A stretch of 64,000 bases of DNA from Stagnihabitans tardus. GTDB taxonomy: Bacteria > Pseudomonadota > Alphaproteobacteria > Rhodobacterales > Rhodobacteraceae. Below are positions 35,780 to 46,534 of this stretch, piece after piece. Under the pieces are notes generated by a model. That model searched no databases, was not told the origin of the DNA, and saw nothing but the letters and a program-made list of their open reading frames with translations. The stretch's first letter is position 1. Each line of letters starts with the position of its first letter. Made by a program: the position numbers and the translations under genes. The stretch covers positions 1 through 64,000 of the forward strand of contig NZ_JAABNR010000001.1 in the NCBI RefSeq assembly GCF_009925085.1. Reading direction: 5' to 3'.

Positions 35780-38431
35780 TTACGCCTCCAATGCGGCGGT
35801 GACGGCGGCCAGGGCGGCCGGGGCGAGGGCGATATCGGCGCCGCCACCCTGGGCCATGTCGGGACGGCCACCGCCGCCCTTGCCGCCCAAGGCTTCGACC
35901 GCCGCCTTGGCCAGGGTCACGGCGCTGATCCGTCCGGTCAGGTCATTGGTCACCCCCGCAGCCACCGCGGGCTTGGCCCCGGTGTCGGCGATCAGCACCA
36001 CGGCGCCCGAGCCCAGTTGCGCCTTGAACTGGTCGATCAGCGCCGGCAGGTCCTTGCCCGAGACGCCCTGCAGCACCTGCGCGATGACCTTGATGCCGCC
36101 GATCTCCTTGACCTCGACCCCCGCGCTGCCGCCCGTGGCGAGGTCGCGGCGGAGTTGGCCCACCTCCCCCTGCGCGGCCTTCAGATCGGCCTTCAGCTTC
36201 TGGACCTTGGCCACGAATTCCTCCGGGGCGGAGCCAAGCTCGCGGCCGAGGGCCTCGAGGATCGCCGACTGGCGGCGCAGGTCTTCCAGGATGGCGGGGC
36301 CGGTCAGGGCCTCGATCCGGCGGACGCCCGCCGACGACGCGCTTTCCGAAACGATGCGGAAACCGCCGATCTCGCCCAGGCGCGTCACATGGGTGCCGCC
36401 GCAGAGTTCAAGGGAATAGGTCTTGCCGTCCAGACCCTTGCCCGAGCCGAGCGCCTCACCCATGGAGACCACGCGGACTTCCTCGCCGTATTTCTCGCCG
36501 AAGAGCGCCTGTGCGCCGAGCGCGCGGGCGGCGTCGGGGGTCATGACGCGGGTCTCGACGCGGCCATTCTGGCGGATGATGGCGTTGACCTCATCCTCGA
36601 CCTTGGCGATTTCCTCCGCCGACATGGCGGTCGAATGGGCGAAGTCGAAGCGCAACCGGTCGGGGGCATTCAGGCTGCCGCGCTGGGCGACGTGAGACCC
36701 GAGCGCGTTGCGCAAAGCCTCGTTGAGGAGGTGGGTCGCGGTGTGGTTGGCCTCGATCTTGGCGCGGCGGGTGTGGGCGACCTCCAACTGGGCGGGTTGG
36801 CCCTTGGCGACCTGGCCCTCGATGACGCGGCCCACATGCATGAAGACGCCCTGGGATTTGCGGGTGTCGGTGATCTCGACCAGGCCGGTCTGGGTGCGGA
36901 TGAAGCCCGCATCGCCGACCTGGCCGCCGCTTTCGGCGTAGAAGGGGGTCTGGTTGACCACGACCTGCACGGCCTCGCCCGTCGCGGCCGAGCCGATGGC
37001 CGCCCCGTCGCGCACCAGTGCCAGGATATTGGCCTCGGCGGTCTCGGTGTCATAGCCGAGGAATTCGGTGGTGCCATGGGCCTCGGCCAGTTCGAACCAG
37101 ATCTTGGCGTCCTTGGCCTCACCGGTGCCGACCCAGGAGGCGCGGGCCTTCTGGCGCTGTTCGTCCATCGCGGCCTCAAAGCCCTGAACGTCGACCTCGC
37201 GGCCCTTTTCGCGCAGGGCGTCCTGGGTCAGGTCGAGGGGGAAGCCATAGGTGTCGTAAAGCTTGAAGGCGGCCGCGCCCGGCAGGGCTCCACCCTCGGG
37301 CAGGCGGGCGAGTTCGTCGTCCAGAAGGCGCAGGCCCCGGTCGAGCGTCTGGCGGAAGCGGGTTTCCTCGAGCTTCAGGGTTTCCTCGATCAGCGTCTGC
37401 GCACGGGTCAGTTCCTGATATTGCGCGCCCATCTGGCGGACCAGGGCGGGCACCAGGCGGTGCATGACCGGGTCTTGGGCGCCCAGCATATGGGCATGGC
37501 GCATGGCGCGGCGCATGATGCGGCGGAGCACATAGCCCCGGCCCTCGTTCGAGGGCATCACGCCATCGGCAATCAGGAAAGAGGTCGAGCGCAGGTGGTC
37601 GGCAATGACCCGGTGATGGGTCTTGCCCGCGCCATCGGGGTCGGAGCTGGTCGCATGGGCCGAAGCCTCGATGAGGTTGCGCATCAGGTCGGTGTCGTAA
37701 TTGTCATGCTTGCCCTGCAGGAGAGCCCCGATCCGCTCCAGCCCCATGCCGGTGTCGATCGACTGCATCTCCAGCGGTTTCAACGTGCCATCCGCGAACT
37801 GCTCGTTCTGCATGAAGACGTTGTTCCAGATCTCGATGAAGCGGTCGCCATCCTGATCGGCGGAACCGGGCGGACCGCCCCAGATCTTGTCGCCATGGTC
37901 GAAGAAGATCTCGGTGCAGGGGCCGCAAGGCCCCGTCGGCCCCATGCGCCAGAAGTTGTCGTCCGAGGCGATGCGGATGATCCGGTGATCCGGCAGGCCC
38001 GCGATCTTCTTCCAGTAACCGGCGGCCTCGTCATCGGTGTGATAGACCGTGACGCAGAGCTTGTCGGCCGGGATGTCGAAACCCTTGGTCAGAAGCTCCC
38101 AGGCGTAGGAAATCGCCTGTTCCTTGAAATAGTCGCCGAAGGAGAAATTCCCAAGCATTTCGAAGAAGGTATGGTGGCGCGCGGTATAGCCCACGTTGTC
38201 GAGGTCATTGTGCTTGCCCCCCGCCCGCACCGACTTTTGCGCCGTGGTGGCGCGCTTGTAGTCGCGGGTCTCGACCCCGGTGAAGCAGTTCTTGAACTGC
38301 ACCATGCCCGAGTTCGTGAACATCAGCGTCGGGTCATTGCGCGGCACCAGGGGCGAAGACTCCACCACGCGGTGATCGTTCTTCTCAAAGAACCCAAGGA
38401 AGGTCGAGCGGATGTCGTTCAGCGAGGGCAT
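35780..38431 (-). CDS. alaS: Alanyl-tRNA synthetase
   Basis: This full-length 883-residue class IIc synthetase has an N-terminal aminoacylation core ([26 protein letters not shown]), an editing domain with [11 protein letters not shown] and [11 protein letters not shown] zinc/active-site residues, and a C-terminal oligomerisation domain ([17 protein letters not shown]). It charges tRNA-Ala. It is followed without a gap by the DUF1330 gene. Confidence 0.98.
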   Translation of the reverse strand: MPSLNDIRSTFLGFFEKNDHRVVESSPLVPRNDPTLMFTNSGMVQFKNCFTGVETRDYKRATTAQKSVRAGGKHNDLDNVGYTARHHTFFEMLGNFSFGDYFKEQAISYAWELLTKGFDIPADKLCVTVYHTDDEAAGYWKKIAGLPDHRIIRIASDDNFWRMGPTGPCGPCTEIFFDHGDKIWGGPPGSADQDGDRFIEIWNNVFMQNEQFADGTLKPLEMQSIDTGMGLERIGALLQGKHDNYDTDLMRNLIEASAHATSSDPDGAGKTHHRVIADHLRSTSFLIADGVMPSNEGRGYVLRRIMRRAMRHAHMLGAQDPVMHRLVPALVRQMGAQYQELTRAQTLIEETLKLEETRFRQTLDRGLRLLDDELARLPEGGALPGAAAFKLYDTYGFPLDLTQDALREKGREVDVQGFEAAMDEQRQKARASWVGTGEAKDAKIWFELAEAHGTTEFLGYDTETAEANILALVRDGAAIGSAATGEAVQVVVNQTPFYAESGGQVGDAGFIRTQTGLVEITDTRKSQGVFMHVGRVIEGQVAKGQPAQLEVAHTRRAKIEANHTATHLLNEALRNALGSHVAQRGSLNAPDRLRFDFAHSTAMSAEEIAKVEDEVNAIIRQNGRVETRVMTPDAARALGAQALFGEKYGEEVRVVSMGEALGSGKGLDGKTYSLELCGGTHVTRLGEIGGFRIVSESASSAGVRRIEALTGPAILEDLRRQSAILEALGRELGSAPEEFVAKVQKLKADLKAAQGEVGQLRRDLATGGSAGVEVKEIGGIKVIAQVLQGVSGKDLPALIDQFKAQLGSGAVVLIADTGAKPAVAAGVTNDLTGRISAVTLAKAAVEALGGKGGGGRPDMAQGGGADIALAPAALAAVTAALEA

Positions 38432-38530
38432 ATGGTCCCATTTCCTGCGGCTTGGCGCCAGGTGTTGCGGCGCGCGGAGTGGTAAATCGAGAACCGTTTA
38501 GCCCCATGCGGGGGGCCTGTCCACCGGATA

Positions 38531-38561
38531 TGAAAAGGGCGGCCCAATCCGGGCCGCCCTT
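38531..38561 (-). terminator. Rho-independent terminator after recA
   Basis: On the minus strand the stem GGGCGGCCC/GGGCCGCCC is followed by TTTTCA. It lies 50 bases beyond the recA stop and isolates recA from alaS. Confidence 0.85.
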
Positions 38562-38611
38562 TGACCGAAAGGAAAAACCTTTGCCCCTGTGAGGCCGAGG
38601 CTTGGCCGATC

Positions 38612-39697
<1,086 letters not shown>

Positions 39698-39775
39698 CGT
39701 CGTCCCCTTATGCCCGAGCCGCAGATGCGCGGCAATCTGATGATCCACCGCAAGGCTGCGGCATGCATGGTCGAT

Positions 39776-39790
39776 GTTCCTGACCTGTTC
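39776..39790. promoter_or_regulatory. SOS (LexA) box of recA
   Basis: GTTC-CTGACCT-GTTC is an exact match to the alphaproteobacterial direct-repeat LexA site GTTC-N7-GTTC. It lies about 80 bases before the recA start and just downstream of the proposed -10. Confidence 0.88.
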
Positions 39791-39795
39791 TCACC

Positions 39796-39824
39796 TTGTT
39801 AAGCACAAAAGTGGAACATTTCAA
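39796..39824 (-). promoter_or_regulatory. Possible recA promoter
   Basis: On the minus strand TTGAAA (39824-39819) and TAACAA (39801-39796) are spaced by 17 bases. The -10 is weak. The SOS box begins five bases downstream, so LexA would cover the start of transcription. Confidence 0.4.
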
Positions 39825-40005
39825 TCGAATTCGATAGGTTCAGACTTGCGGAAGATTGGTTAAAGAATGGTTTAAGTTTCCGGCCGGAGGGGACGAATCT
39901 GCGAAGTCCTGCAAATTTCCGCGCCGAAGCTGCAAAAAACACCCCTCCCGAGCTTGCAAGAGCAGGGCACCAGCCCTGCCCCGCCAAGGGATTGCGCCCC
40001 GTCGC

Positions 40006-40082
40006 CCGATTTTTCGCAGAAAAATCGGCTCCCGGTCGCGGGGGGCGGATTTTCTTCGAAAATCCGTCAACGGCGACCAAAC
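40006..40082. repeat. Double-hairpin repeat unit, copy A
   Basis: This 77-base unit contains two hairpins. The first is CCGATTTTT/AAAAATCGG with loop CGCAG (40006-40028). The second is CGGATTTTC/GAAAATCCG with loop TTC (40046-40066). A GTCAACGGCGACCAAAC tail follows. It is nearly identical to copy B, 136 bases further on. With copy B and the recA control region it accounts for most of the 521-base gap; no gene is seen there. Confidence 0.85.
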
Positions 40083-40141
40083 TCCGGGCATCTTGCCCCA
40101 GGACTGCCCCTTCTTCCGGCCAAGCCCTGGCGCCCGGCACA

Positions 40142-40218
40142 CCGATTTTTCGCAGAAAAATCGGCCTCCGGTCGCGGGGGACGGATTTTCTTCGAAAATC
40201 CGTCAACGGCGACCAAAC
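40142..40218. repeat. Double-hairpin repeat unit, copy B
   Basis: This second copy of the unit at 40006-40082 has the same hairpin sequences (40142-40164 and 40182-40202) and the same tail. It differs only in the short linker between hairpins. It directly abuts the stop codon of the 3-hydroxyisobutyrate-dehydrogenase-like gene, so it could also end that gene's message. Confidence 0.85.
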
Positions 40219-41076
40219 CTACCCCCTCAGACGCCGGATCAGGGAGGATGTGTCGCCCCGCCCACCGCCCATGGCCTGGACCTCCTGGTAGAATTGGTCG
40301 ACGAGGGCCGTCACGGGCAGGCTCGCCCCGACCTCCGATGCCGCCTCGAGGCAGATCTTCAGGTCCTTGCGCATCCAGTCGACCGCGAAACCGAAGTCGA
40401 ACTTGCCCTCCAGCATGGTCTTGTGACGGTTCTGCATCTGCCAGGACCCCGCAGCCCCCTGGGAGATCACCTCGACCACCGCCGCGCCATCCATCCCGGC
40501 CTTCTCGCCAAAGGCCAAAGCCTCGGACAGGCCCTGCACGAGCCCCGCGATGCAGATCTGGTTCATCATCTTGGCGATCTGCCCCGCCCCGCTCTCGCCC
40601 AGCCGCCGGCGGATCCGCGCATAGGAGGCCATGACGGGCTCGGCCGCGGCATAATCCGCCTCCGTGCCGCCGCACATGATCGACAGGGCGCCGTTCTCCG
40701 CCCCCGCCTGCCCGCCCGAGACCGGGGCATCGACAAAGCCAAAGCCCAGGCCCGCAGCCTCGGCCGAAAGTTCGCGCGTCACCTTGGCCGAGACCGTGGT
40801 GTGATCGACGAAGACCGCCCCCCGCGCCATGCCCGCAAAGGCCGCCCTTGCGACCTGTCGCAGGTCGTCGTCATTGCCCACGCAGGCCATGACGAACTCC
40901 GCCCCGCGCGCGGCATCGGCGGCCGAAACCGCGACCGCGCCGCCATGCCGCGCCCCCCAGGCCTCGGCGCGCGCCGCCGTCCGGTTCCAGACCGTGACCT
41001 CATGTCCCTTGGCCACCAGGTGCCCCGCCATGGGGAAGCCCATGACCCCCAAGCCCAGAAATGCCACCTTCGCCAT
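40219..41076 (-). CDS. NAD(P)-dependent 3-hydroxyisobutyrate dehydrogenase-like oxidoreductase
   Basis: This 285-residue beta-hydroxyacid dehydrogenase has the Rossmann motif FLGLGVMGFPMAGHL, the substrate block DAPVSGGQAGAENG and the probable catalytic lysine in QIAKMMNQ. The family includes 3-hydroxyisobutyrate, tartronate semialdehyde and related dehydrogenases; the substrate is not certain. The ATG at 41076 follows GGGGAGG by five bases and is preferred over the adjacent GTG at 41079. Confidence 0.85.
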   Translation of the reverse strand: MAKVAFLGLGVMGFPMAGHLVAKGHEVTVWNRTAARAEAWGARHGGAVAVSAADAARGAEFVMACVGNDDDLRQVARAAFAGMARGAVFVDHTTVSAKVTRELSAEAAGLGFGFVDAPVSGGQAGAENGALSIMCGGTEADYAAAEPVMASYARIRRRLGESGAGQIAKMMNQICIAGLVQGLSEALAFGEKAGMDGAAVVEVISQGAAGSWQMQNRHKTMLEGKFDFGFAVDWMRKDLKICLEAASEVGASLPVTALVDQFYQEVQAMGGGRGDTSSLIRRLRG

Positions 41077-41164
41077 CACGGCCTCCCCAATTGTGCGATC
41101 CTTGCTTTCCGACTAGAGGAAGAACCGCCAGAAACGTCAAGCAGACCCAAAGAGGACGCACCCC

Positions 41165-43636
41165 ATGCTGACCGCCTTCCGCTGGACGCTGCGCGGCTTC
41201 ATCGCCCTGATCGGCCTGGGGCTCCTGGCCCTTCTGATCCTGTATTACTTCCTGTCGCGCTCTTTGCCCGATTACGCCGCCACCTGGGAGGTCCCGGGAA
41301 TCGCCGCCCCGGTCGAGATCGTGCGCGATGCCAATGCCATCCCCCATATCTTCGCGGCCAGCGACACGGATGCCTATTACGCCCTGGGCTTCGCCCATGC
41401 CCAGGACCGGCTTTGGCAGATGATGCTGATGCGGCGGACGGCGCAAGGGAGGCTGTCGGAGATCTTCGGCACCCGCACGCTGAAGACCGACGAGCTTCTG
41501 CGTCGGCTTGATCTTTACACCCTGTCGCTCTCTTCGGTGGCCGTGCAGGATGATTACACCAAGGCGGCGCTGCAGGCCTATGCCGATGGGGTCAATGCCT
41601 GGATCGGCCAGGTCAACGCAAACGCCCTGGGACGCGGCGCACCGGAGTTCTTTCTCTTTCCCGCCCAGATCGACGCCTGGGCGCCGGCCGATTCGCTGGC
41701 CATCATCAAGCTGATGGCGCTGCAGCTCTCGGGCCATCTGGACAACGAGGTCCTGCGGGCCGAGCTCTCCCAGACCATCTCTCCCGCAAGGCTGCGCGAC
41801 CTTCTGCCCGATGTGACGGGCCCCGGCATCGCCGCCCTGCCGCAATATTCGCAGCTGATGCCCGGCCCCTATGGCAGCCCTTTGCCAGAGGCGCGCCGCG
41901 CGACGCTGGACCTGCCGCTCTCGCCCTTCCCCTCCGCCGATATGGCGGGGGCGTCGAATGCCTGGGCCGCCTCCCCGGCGCGTTCGGCCGCCGGGGGCTC
42001 GCTTCTGGCCAATGACCCGCACCTGGGCTTCACCGCGCCCTCGACCTGGTACCTGGCGCGCCTCAGGCTCTCCACCGGCGACGTGATCGGCGCCACGATC
42101 CCCGGCATGCCCCTTGTCCTCCTGGGCCGGTCCGAGAAGCTCGGCTGGGGCCTGACCTCCTCCTACCTGGATGACCAGGACGTGGTGATGGAGAAGGTCA
42201 ACCCCGCGAACCCCGAGCAATACCTGACGCCAGAGGGCCCCAAGGATTTCACCTCCCGCCGCACCATCATCCAGGTCAAGGATGCCGCCCCCGTCACCAT
42301 CACCCAAAGGTGGAGCGAGAGCGGCCCGATCCTGCCCGGGGCGCATTACGACCTGGGCACGGTGACCCCCGCCGGTGCGGTGCCCGCGCTGGAATGGACG
42401 GCGCTGGACGGCGCCGACACGACGATGAGCGCGGGCTTGCGGCTGATGCGGGCGCAAAGCGTCGAGGAGGGCCTGGCCGCGATGGAGGGTTTCGTGGCCC
42501 CCAGCCAGAACCTGATGCTGGTCGATGCTTCCAACATCGCCATGCAGCTCGTGGGCAAGATGCCGATGCGCGACCCGGCCCATGCGACCCAAGGCCGGAT
42601 GCCCGCCCCGGGCTGGCAGGGCAAGAACCGCTGGACGGGCTATTTCCCCTATGCCGAGAACCTGCGCGTCCTGAACCCCGCCGCTGGCCTGATCGGCAAT
42701 ACCAACAACAAGATCGTGGATGCGCCCTTCCCGCGCCATGTCTCCTTCACCTGGGGCGACACCCAGCGCATCCAGCGCTGGCTGACGCTGATGAAAACCC
42801 GCGAGGTCCATACAAGGTCCTCCTTCATGGAGGCGCAGCTCGATACCGTCTCCCCCACCCTGCGCACGCTTCTGCCCCTGATCGGCAAGGACCTCTGGTT
42901 CACCGGGGAGCCCGCCGTCCAAGGAACGCCCGAGCGCCAGAGGCAGGATGCCCTGACGCTTCTGGCCGCCTGGAACGGCGAGGAGAACGAGCACCTGCCC
43001 GAGCCGCTGATCGCCGAGGCCTGGCTGCGGGCGATCCAGGCGCGGCTGATGCGCGACGAGGTGGGCCCGCTCGCCGACCAGTTCCTGCGCCCCGCGCCCG
43101 AATTCATCGAGCGGGTCTACCGCAACACCGATGGCGCCTCGGTCTGGTGCGACGTGGTGCAATCGGCCGCCGTCGAAAGCTGCTCCGAGATCGCGAGGCT
43201 CGCGCTGGACGATGCGCTCCTGGGCCTCTCCGAGACCTATGGGCCCAAGATCGAGAGCTGGCGCTGGGGCGATGCCCATGAGGCGGCCCATGACCACCCG
43301 GTCCTGGGCGAGGTCCCGATCTTGCAGTATTTCGTGAACATCCGCCAAAGCACGAGCGGAGGGGACTTCACCCTGATGCGCGGACGGACGGTGGGAACGG
43401 GCGAGACCCCCTACGAGAATGTCCATGGCGGCGGCTATCGCGGGGTCTATGACTTCGCCGACCCCGAGAGCTCGGTCTTCGTGATTGCCACGGGGGAGTC
43501 AGGCCATCCCCTGTCGCGGCACTACGACGACCTGTCCGAACTTTGGCGGAGGGGCGAATATGTCCCCATGACACTGGACCCGCAATTGGCGCGGGCCGGG
43601 GCGGTGGGGGTCACGACGCTGGTGCCCGCGCCCTGA
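41165..43636 (+). CDS. Penicillin acylase family Ntn-hydrolase
   Basis: This 823-residue precursor has an N-terminal membrane anchor or uncleaved signal (FIALIGLGLLALLILYYFL, about residues 13-31). The family makes its catalytic serine by self-cleavage; here GASNAWAAS places it at Ser264. HAQDRLWQMMLMRR and NNKIVDAPFPRHVSF are other conserved parts. Members hydrolyse penicillins, acyl-homoserine lactones or other amides, and the natural substrate is not clear. The gene appears monocistronic. Confidence 0.88.
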   Translation: MLTAFRWTLRGFIALIGLGLLALLILYYFLSRSLPDYAATWEVPGIAAPVEIVRDANAIPHIFAASDTDAYYALGFAHAQDRLWQMMLMRRTAQGRLSEIFGTRTLKTDELLRRLDLYTLSLSSVAVQDDYTKAALQAYADGVNAWIGQVNANALGRGAPEFFLFPAQIDAWAPADSLAIIKLMALQLSGHLDNEVLRAELSQTISPARLRDLLPDVTGPGIAALPQYSQLMPGPYGSPLPEARRATLDLPLSPFPSADMAGASNAWAASPARSAAGGSLLANDPHLGFTAPSTWYLARLRLSTGDVIGATIPGMPLVLLGRSEKLGWGLTSSYLDDQDVVMEKVNPANPEQYLTPEGPKDFTSRRTIIQVKDAAPVTITQRWSESGPILPGAHYDLGTVTPAGAVPALEWTALDGADTTMSAGLRLMRAQSVEEGLAAMEGFVAPSQNLMLVDASNIAMQLVGKMPMRDPAHATQGRMPAPGWQGKNRWTGYFPYAENLRVLNPAAGLIGNTNNKIVDAPFPRHVSFTWGDTQRIQRWLTLMKTREVHTRSSFMEAQLDTVSPTLRTLLPLIGKDLWFTGEPAVQGTPERQRQDALTLLAAWNGEENEHLPEPLIAEAWLRAIQARLMRDEVGPLADQFLRPAPEFIERVYRNTDGASVWCDVVQSAAVESCSEIARLALDDALLGLSETYGPKIESWRWGDAHEAAHDHPVLGEVPILQYFVNIRQSTSGGDFTLMRGRTVGTGETPYENVHGGGYRGVYDFADPESSVFVIATGESGHPLSRHYDDLSELWRRGEYVPMTLDPQLARAGAVGVTTLVPAP

Positions 43637-43770
43637 GCGGGAAGATTGGGGGGCCAAATTTGGGGGGATTGCCATCCCCCCCGGGCCGTCGGTCCTCGGA
43701 CCAATGGCGGACCTCCGGCCCACCCCCAGCCCGGAGGAGGCTGCGCCCCCTCCGGACCTCCCGCGACATG

Positions 43771-43912
43771 TTTTCGCGCATTTGGGCCAGTTTGAAAGCG
43801 CAAGGGCATAAGGCTTTCGCCTCTTTCATACTTCCCCAAATATCCACGGGGTTTCCAAAGGGGCCGTGGCCCCCTTTGGTTGGAGGGTGCAGGGGGCGAA
43901 AGCCCCCCGCTC
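43771..43912. repeat. Facing repeat cores and composite hairpin repeat, copy 1
   Basis: A plus core (43771-43798) faces a minus core (43822-43850). After the second core come two hairpins: CCAAAGGGGCC/GGCCCCCTTTGG (43855-43879) and GGGGGC-GAAA-GCCCCC (43892-43907). The block 43822-43912 recurs in the same order at 44184-44276. Confidence 0.7.
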
Positions 43913-44010
43913 GGGCGGGCACAGCACGGGCCTCCGCAGGAGGAACGGGCCAGCCCGCAACCCAAAGTCGCAGGGGAGGCGCTGCCTCCCCTCGGGCTGC
44001 GCCCTCACCC

Positions 44011-44276
44011 CTCCGGGATATTTGGGCCAAGGTGAAAGGGAAAGAACCGATCATCGCGGCACATTCGGCCTTGGAACGAGCGCCTGGACCATTGAACCAT
44101 CAGCGCCGCCGCCCTGGTCCCCATGCCGCGGAGCTTGGCAAACACCTCCAAAACAAAAAGGCGCAAAGCTCACGCCCCGCGCCCCTTTCATACTGGCTCA
44201 AATATCCACGGGGGATCCAAGGGGGAGCGTGCTCCCCCTTGGTTGGGGGGTGCGGGGGGCGAAAGCCCCCCGCTTT
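44011..44276. repeat. Facing repeat cores and composite hairpin repeat, copy 2
   Basis: A plus core (44011-44039) and a minus core (44184-44214) face each other across about 145 bases without a gene. They are followed by hairpins CCAAGGGGGAGC/GCTCCCCCTTGG (44217-44242) and GCGGGGGGC-GAAA-GCCCCCCGC (44252-44273). The whole 692-base gap between the convergent acylase and phoB genes (43637-44328) is made of this repeat DNA and otherwise featureless sequence. Confidence 0.7.
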
Positions 44277-44328
44277 CCGCGGCCGAAGGGGCATCGTCCG
44301 TCAGGACGTGGCCCCCCGGCCGCAACAC

Positions 44329-45012
44329 TTACCCCAGGGCATAGCCTGCGCCGCGCACCGTGCGCAGCGGGTCGTCACCACCGAAGGCGCAGAGGGCTTT
44401 CCTCAGACGACCGACATGGACATCCACCGTCCGGCTGTCGACATAGATATCCCGACCCCAGACGCGGTCCAGGAGCTGCTCGCGCGAGAAGACGCGGCCG
44501 GGTTTCTCCAAAAGCGTTGACAGAAGCCGGAACTCGGTCGGGCCAAGCTTCAGCACCTCGCCCGCGCGGGTCACGCGGTGGGTCTCGGGGTCGAGCCGGA
44601 TGTCCTGCCATTCCAGCGCCAGGCCGAGCGTCGCGGGGCGCACGCGGCGCAGTTGCGCGCGCAGACGGGCCATGAGCTCGACCACCGAATAGGGCTTGAT
44701 CACATAGTCATCCGCCCCGGTCTCCAGACCCCGCACCCGGTCGACCTCTTCCGACCGGGCCGAGAGCATGATGATCGGGATGCCCCGCGTCTCCGGGCGC
44801 AGCTTCAGGCGGCGGCAGACCTCCAGGCCCGAGACATGCGGCATCATCCAGTCCAGGAGGATCAGGTCGGGCGCCGCCTCGGAGACCAGCTCCAGCGCCT
44901 CTTCGCCATTGGTCGCGCGCTGCACCACGAAGCCCTCGGCCTCGAGGTTATAGGCCAGGACCTCGCGCTGGGCGGGCTCGTCCTCGACCAGGAGAACCAC
45001 GGGCTGGGCCAT
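44329..45012 (-). CDS. phoB: PhoB, phosphate response regulator
   Basis: This 227-residue OmpR-type regulator has a receiver domain with Asp54 (LILLDWMMPHVSG) as phosphoacceptor and a C-terminal winged helix (RTVDVHVGRLRKAL). It activates Pho-box promoters under phosphate limitation. The start is set by the ATGA overlap with the phoU stop. It is the last gene of the phoR-pst-phoU-phoB block. Confidence 0.96.
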   Translation of the reverse strand: MAQPVVLLVEDEPAQREVLAYNLEAEGFVVQRATNGEEALELVSEAAPDLILLDWMMPHVSGLEVCRRLKLRPETRGIPIIMLSARSEEVDRVRGLETGADDYVIKPYSVVELMARLRAQLRRVRPATLGLALEWQDIRLDPETHRVTRAGEVLKLGPTEFRLLSTLLEKPGRVFSREQLLDRVWGRDIYVDSRTVDVHVGRLRKALCAFGGDDPLRTVRGAGYALG

Positions 45013-45719
45013 CAGTCCTTCCCCATGTTCACCGAATCCGCCTTGGGACGCGGCTCGGAGGGCATCTGCCCGGTGGCGAGGAAGATCACCTGCTCGGCAA
45101 TCGTCGTGGCATGGTCGCCCACGCGCTCGATGTTCTTGGCGATGAAATGCAGATGCATGCAGGCGGTGATGTTGCGCGGGTCTTCCATCATATGGGTCAG
45201 GAATTCGCGGAAGAGCGCCGTGTACATGTGGTCCACGTCGCGGTCCTGCTGGCGCACCGAGGCCGCCAGTTCGACATCGCGGTGGATGAAGCTGTCCAGC
45301 GCGTCCTTCAACAGCAGCCCAACCTGCCGCGCCATGCGGCGGATCGAGGCCGTGGCGCCCTCGACCACATGCATCTGGTTCAGGACCAGGCTGCGCTTGG
45401 CGAGGTTCTTGGCGTAATCGCCGCAGCGCTCGAGGCTGGCTGCGATCTTCATCACGGTCAGCACGACCCGCAGGTCGGTGGCGGCCGGCGCCCGCGTCGC
45501 GATGAGGCGCAGGCATTCGTCATTGACCTGGACCTCCAGCGCGTCGATGGCGCCGTCCTGGGCGCGGACGCGTTCGGCCATGGCCTCGTCGCGGGTTTCC
45601 AGCGCGGTGGCCGCATCGGCCAAGGCGGCCTCCACCAGGCCCCCCATCTTGACGACGAGCGCCTGGATGCCCTCGAGGTCGCGGTCAAAGGCCGAGGCGA
45701 TGTGACGTTCGGTGTTCAT
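45012..45719 (-). CDS. phoU: PhoU, phosphate signalling regulator
   Basis: This 235-residue protein has two PhoU helical-bundle repeats (ERCGDYAKNLAKRS and ERVGDHATTIAEQV metal-site motifs). It links PstSCAB transport to the PhoR kinase and keeps the response off in high phosphate. Start MNTERHIASAFD lies 10 bases after pstB. It overlaps phoB by ATGA. Confidence 0.96.
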   Translation of the reverse strand: MNTERHIASAFDRDLEGIQALVVKMGGLVEAALADAATALETRDEAMAERVRAQDGAIDALEVQVNDECLRLIATRAPAATDLRVVLTVMKIAASLERCGDYAKNLAKRSLVLNQMHVVEGATASIRRMARQVGLLLKDALDSFIHRDVELAASVRQQDRDVDHMYTALFREFLTHMMEDPRNITACMHLHFIAKNIERVGDHATTIAEQVIFLATGQMPSEPRPKADSVNMGKD

Positions 45720-45729
45720 GTTCGCCTCC

Positions 45730-46530
45730 TCAGCCGATCCGGCCGGTGATATAGGACTCGGTGCGCGGGTCCTTGGGGTTGGTGAAGATCGTGCCGGTCT
45801 CGCCATATTCCACCAGGTGACCCAGGTGGAAGAAGGCCGTGCGCTGCGAGACGCGGGCGGCTTGCTGCATCGAATGCGTCACGATCACCACCGAGAACTG
45901 CGAGCGCAGCTCGTCGATCAGCTCTTCGACCTGGGCCGTGGCGATGGGGTCCAAGGCCGAGCAGGGTTCGTCCATCAAGAGAACCTCGGGCGAGGTCGCG
46001 ATGGCGCGGGCAATGCACAGTCGCTGTTGCTGGCCGCCGGAAAGCCCGGTGCCCGGCGATTGCAGGCGGTCCTTGACCTCGTTCCACAAAGCGGCCTTGC
46101 GCAGGCAGCTTTCCACGACCTCGTCGAGTTCCGCCTTGGACCGGGTCAGACCGTGGATCTTGGGCCCGTAAGCCACGTTGTCATAGATCGACTTCGGGAA
46201 GGGATTGGGCTTTTGGAAGACCATCCCCACCTTGGCGCGCAGCTGCACCGGATCGACGCGGGGGTCGTAGATATCGGCCCCGTCCAGCAGGATCGAGCCC
46301 GAGACCTTGGCCGAAGCCACCGTGTCATTCATCCGGTTCAGGCAGCGCAGGAAGGTCGACTTGCCGCAGCCCGAGGGCCCGATGAAGGCCGTGACATTCT
46401 TGGACAGGATATCGACATCGACATCCTTCAGGGCATGGTTCGTGCCATAATGGACCTGCACCTTGCGGGCTTGGATCTTGATGGTTTCGGCGGCCACTTC
46501 GCGCTCCAGTTTCATTTCGATCACCGACAT
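45730..46530 (-). CDS. pstB: PstB, phosphate ABC transporter ATPase
   Basis: This 266-residue ATPase has Walker [13 protein letters not shown], signature [14 protein letters not shown] and Walker [13 protein letters not shown]. It drives high-affinity phosphate uptake. I prefer [10 protein letters not shown] at 46530, with GGTGG seven bases upstream; the ATG at 46551 lies inside pstA and has no ribosome site. Confidence 0.95.
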   Translation of the reverse strand: MSVIEMKLEREVAAETIKIQARKVQVHYGTNHALKDVDVDILSKNVTAFIGPSGCGKSTFLRCLNRMNDTVASAKVSGSILLDGADIYDPRVDPVQLRAKVGMVFQKPNPFPKSIYDNVAYGPKIHGLTRSKAELDEVVESCLRKAALWNEVKDRLQSPGTGLSGGQQQRLCIARAIATSPEVLLMDEPCSALDPIATAQVEELIDELRSQFSVVIVTHSMQQAARVSQRTAFFHLGHLVEYGETGTIFTNPKDPRTESYITGRIG

Positions 46531-46534
46531 CTTC

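Noticed and set aside
35540-38485. Long plus-strand open frame (about 981 codons) opposite alaS
   Set aside because: alaS on the other strand is full-length and conserved; the opposite frame shows no family features.
39799-40206. Frames across the recA upstream region
   Set aside because: The translations repeat because the DNA is a duplicated double-hairpin unit; there is no coding signature.
40006-40218. Direct repeats considered as a CRISPR array
   Set aside because: Only two 77-base copies with one 59-base spacer, internal hairpins, and no cas genes anywhere in the window.
43543-44675. Several overlapping frames in the acylase-phoB gap
   Set aside because: They read through repeat cores and hairpins in all frames, lack ribosome sites and show low-complexity Arg/Gly/Pro/Ala translations.
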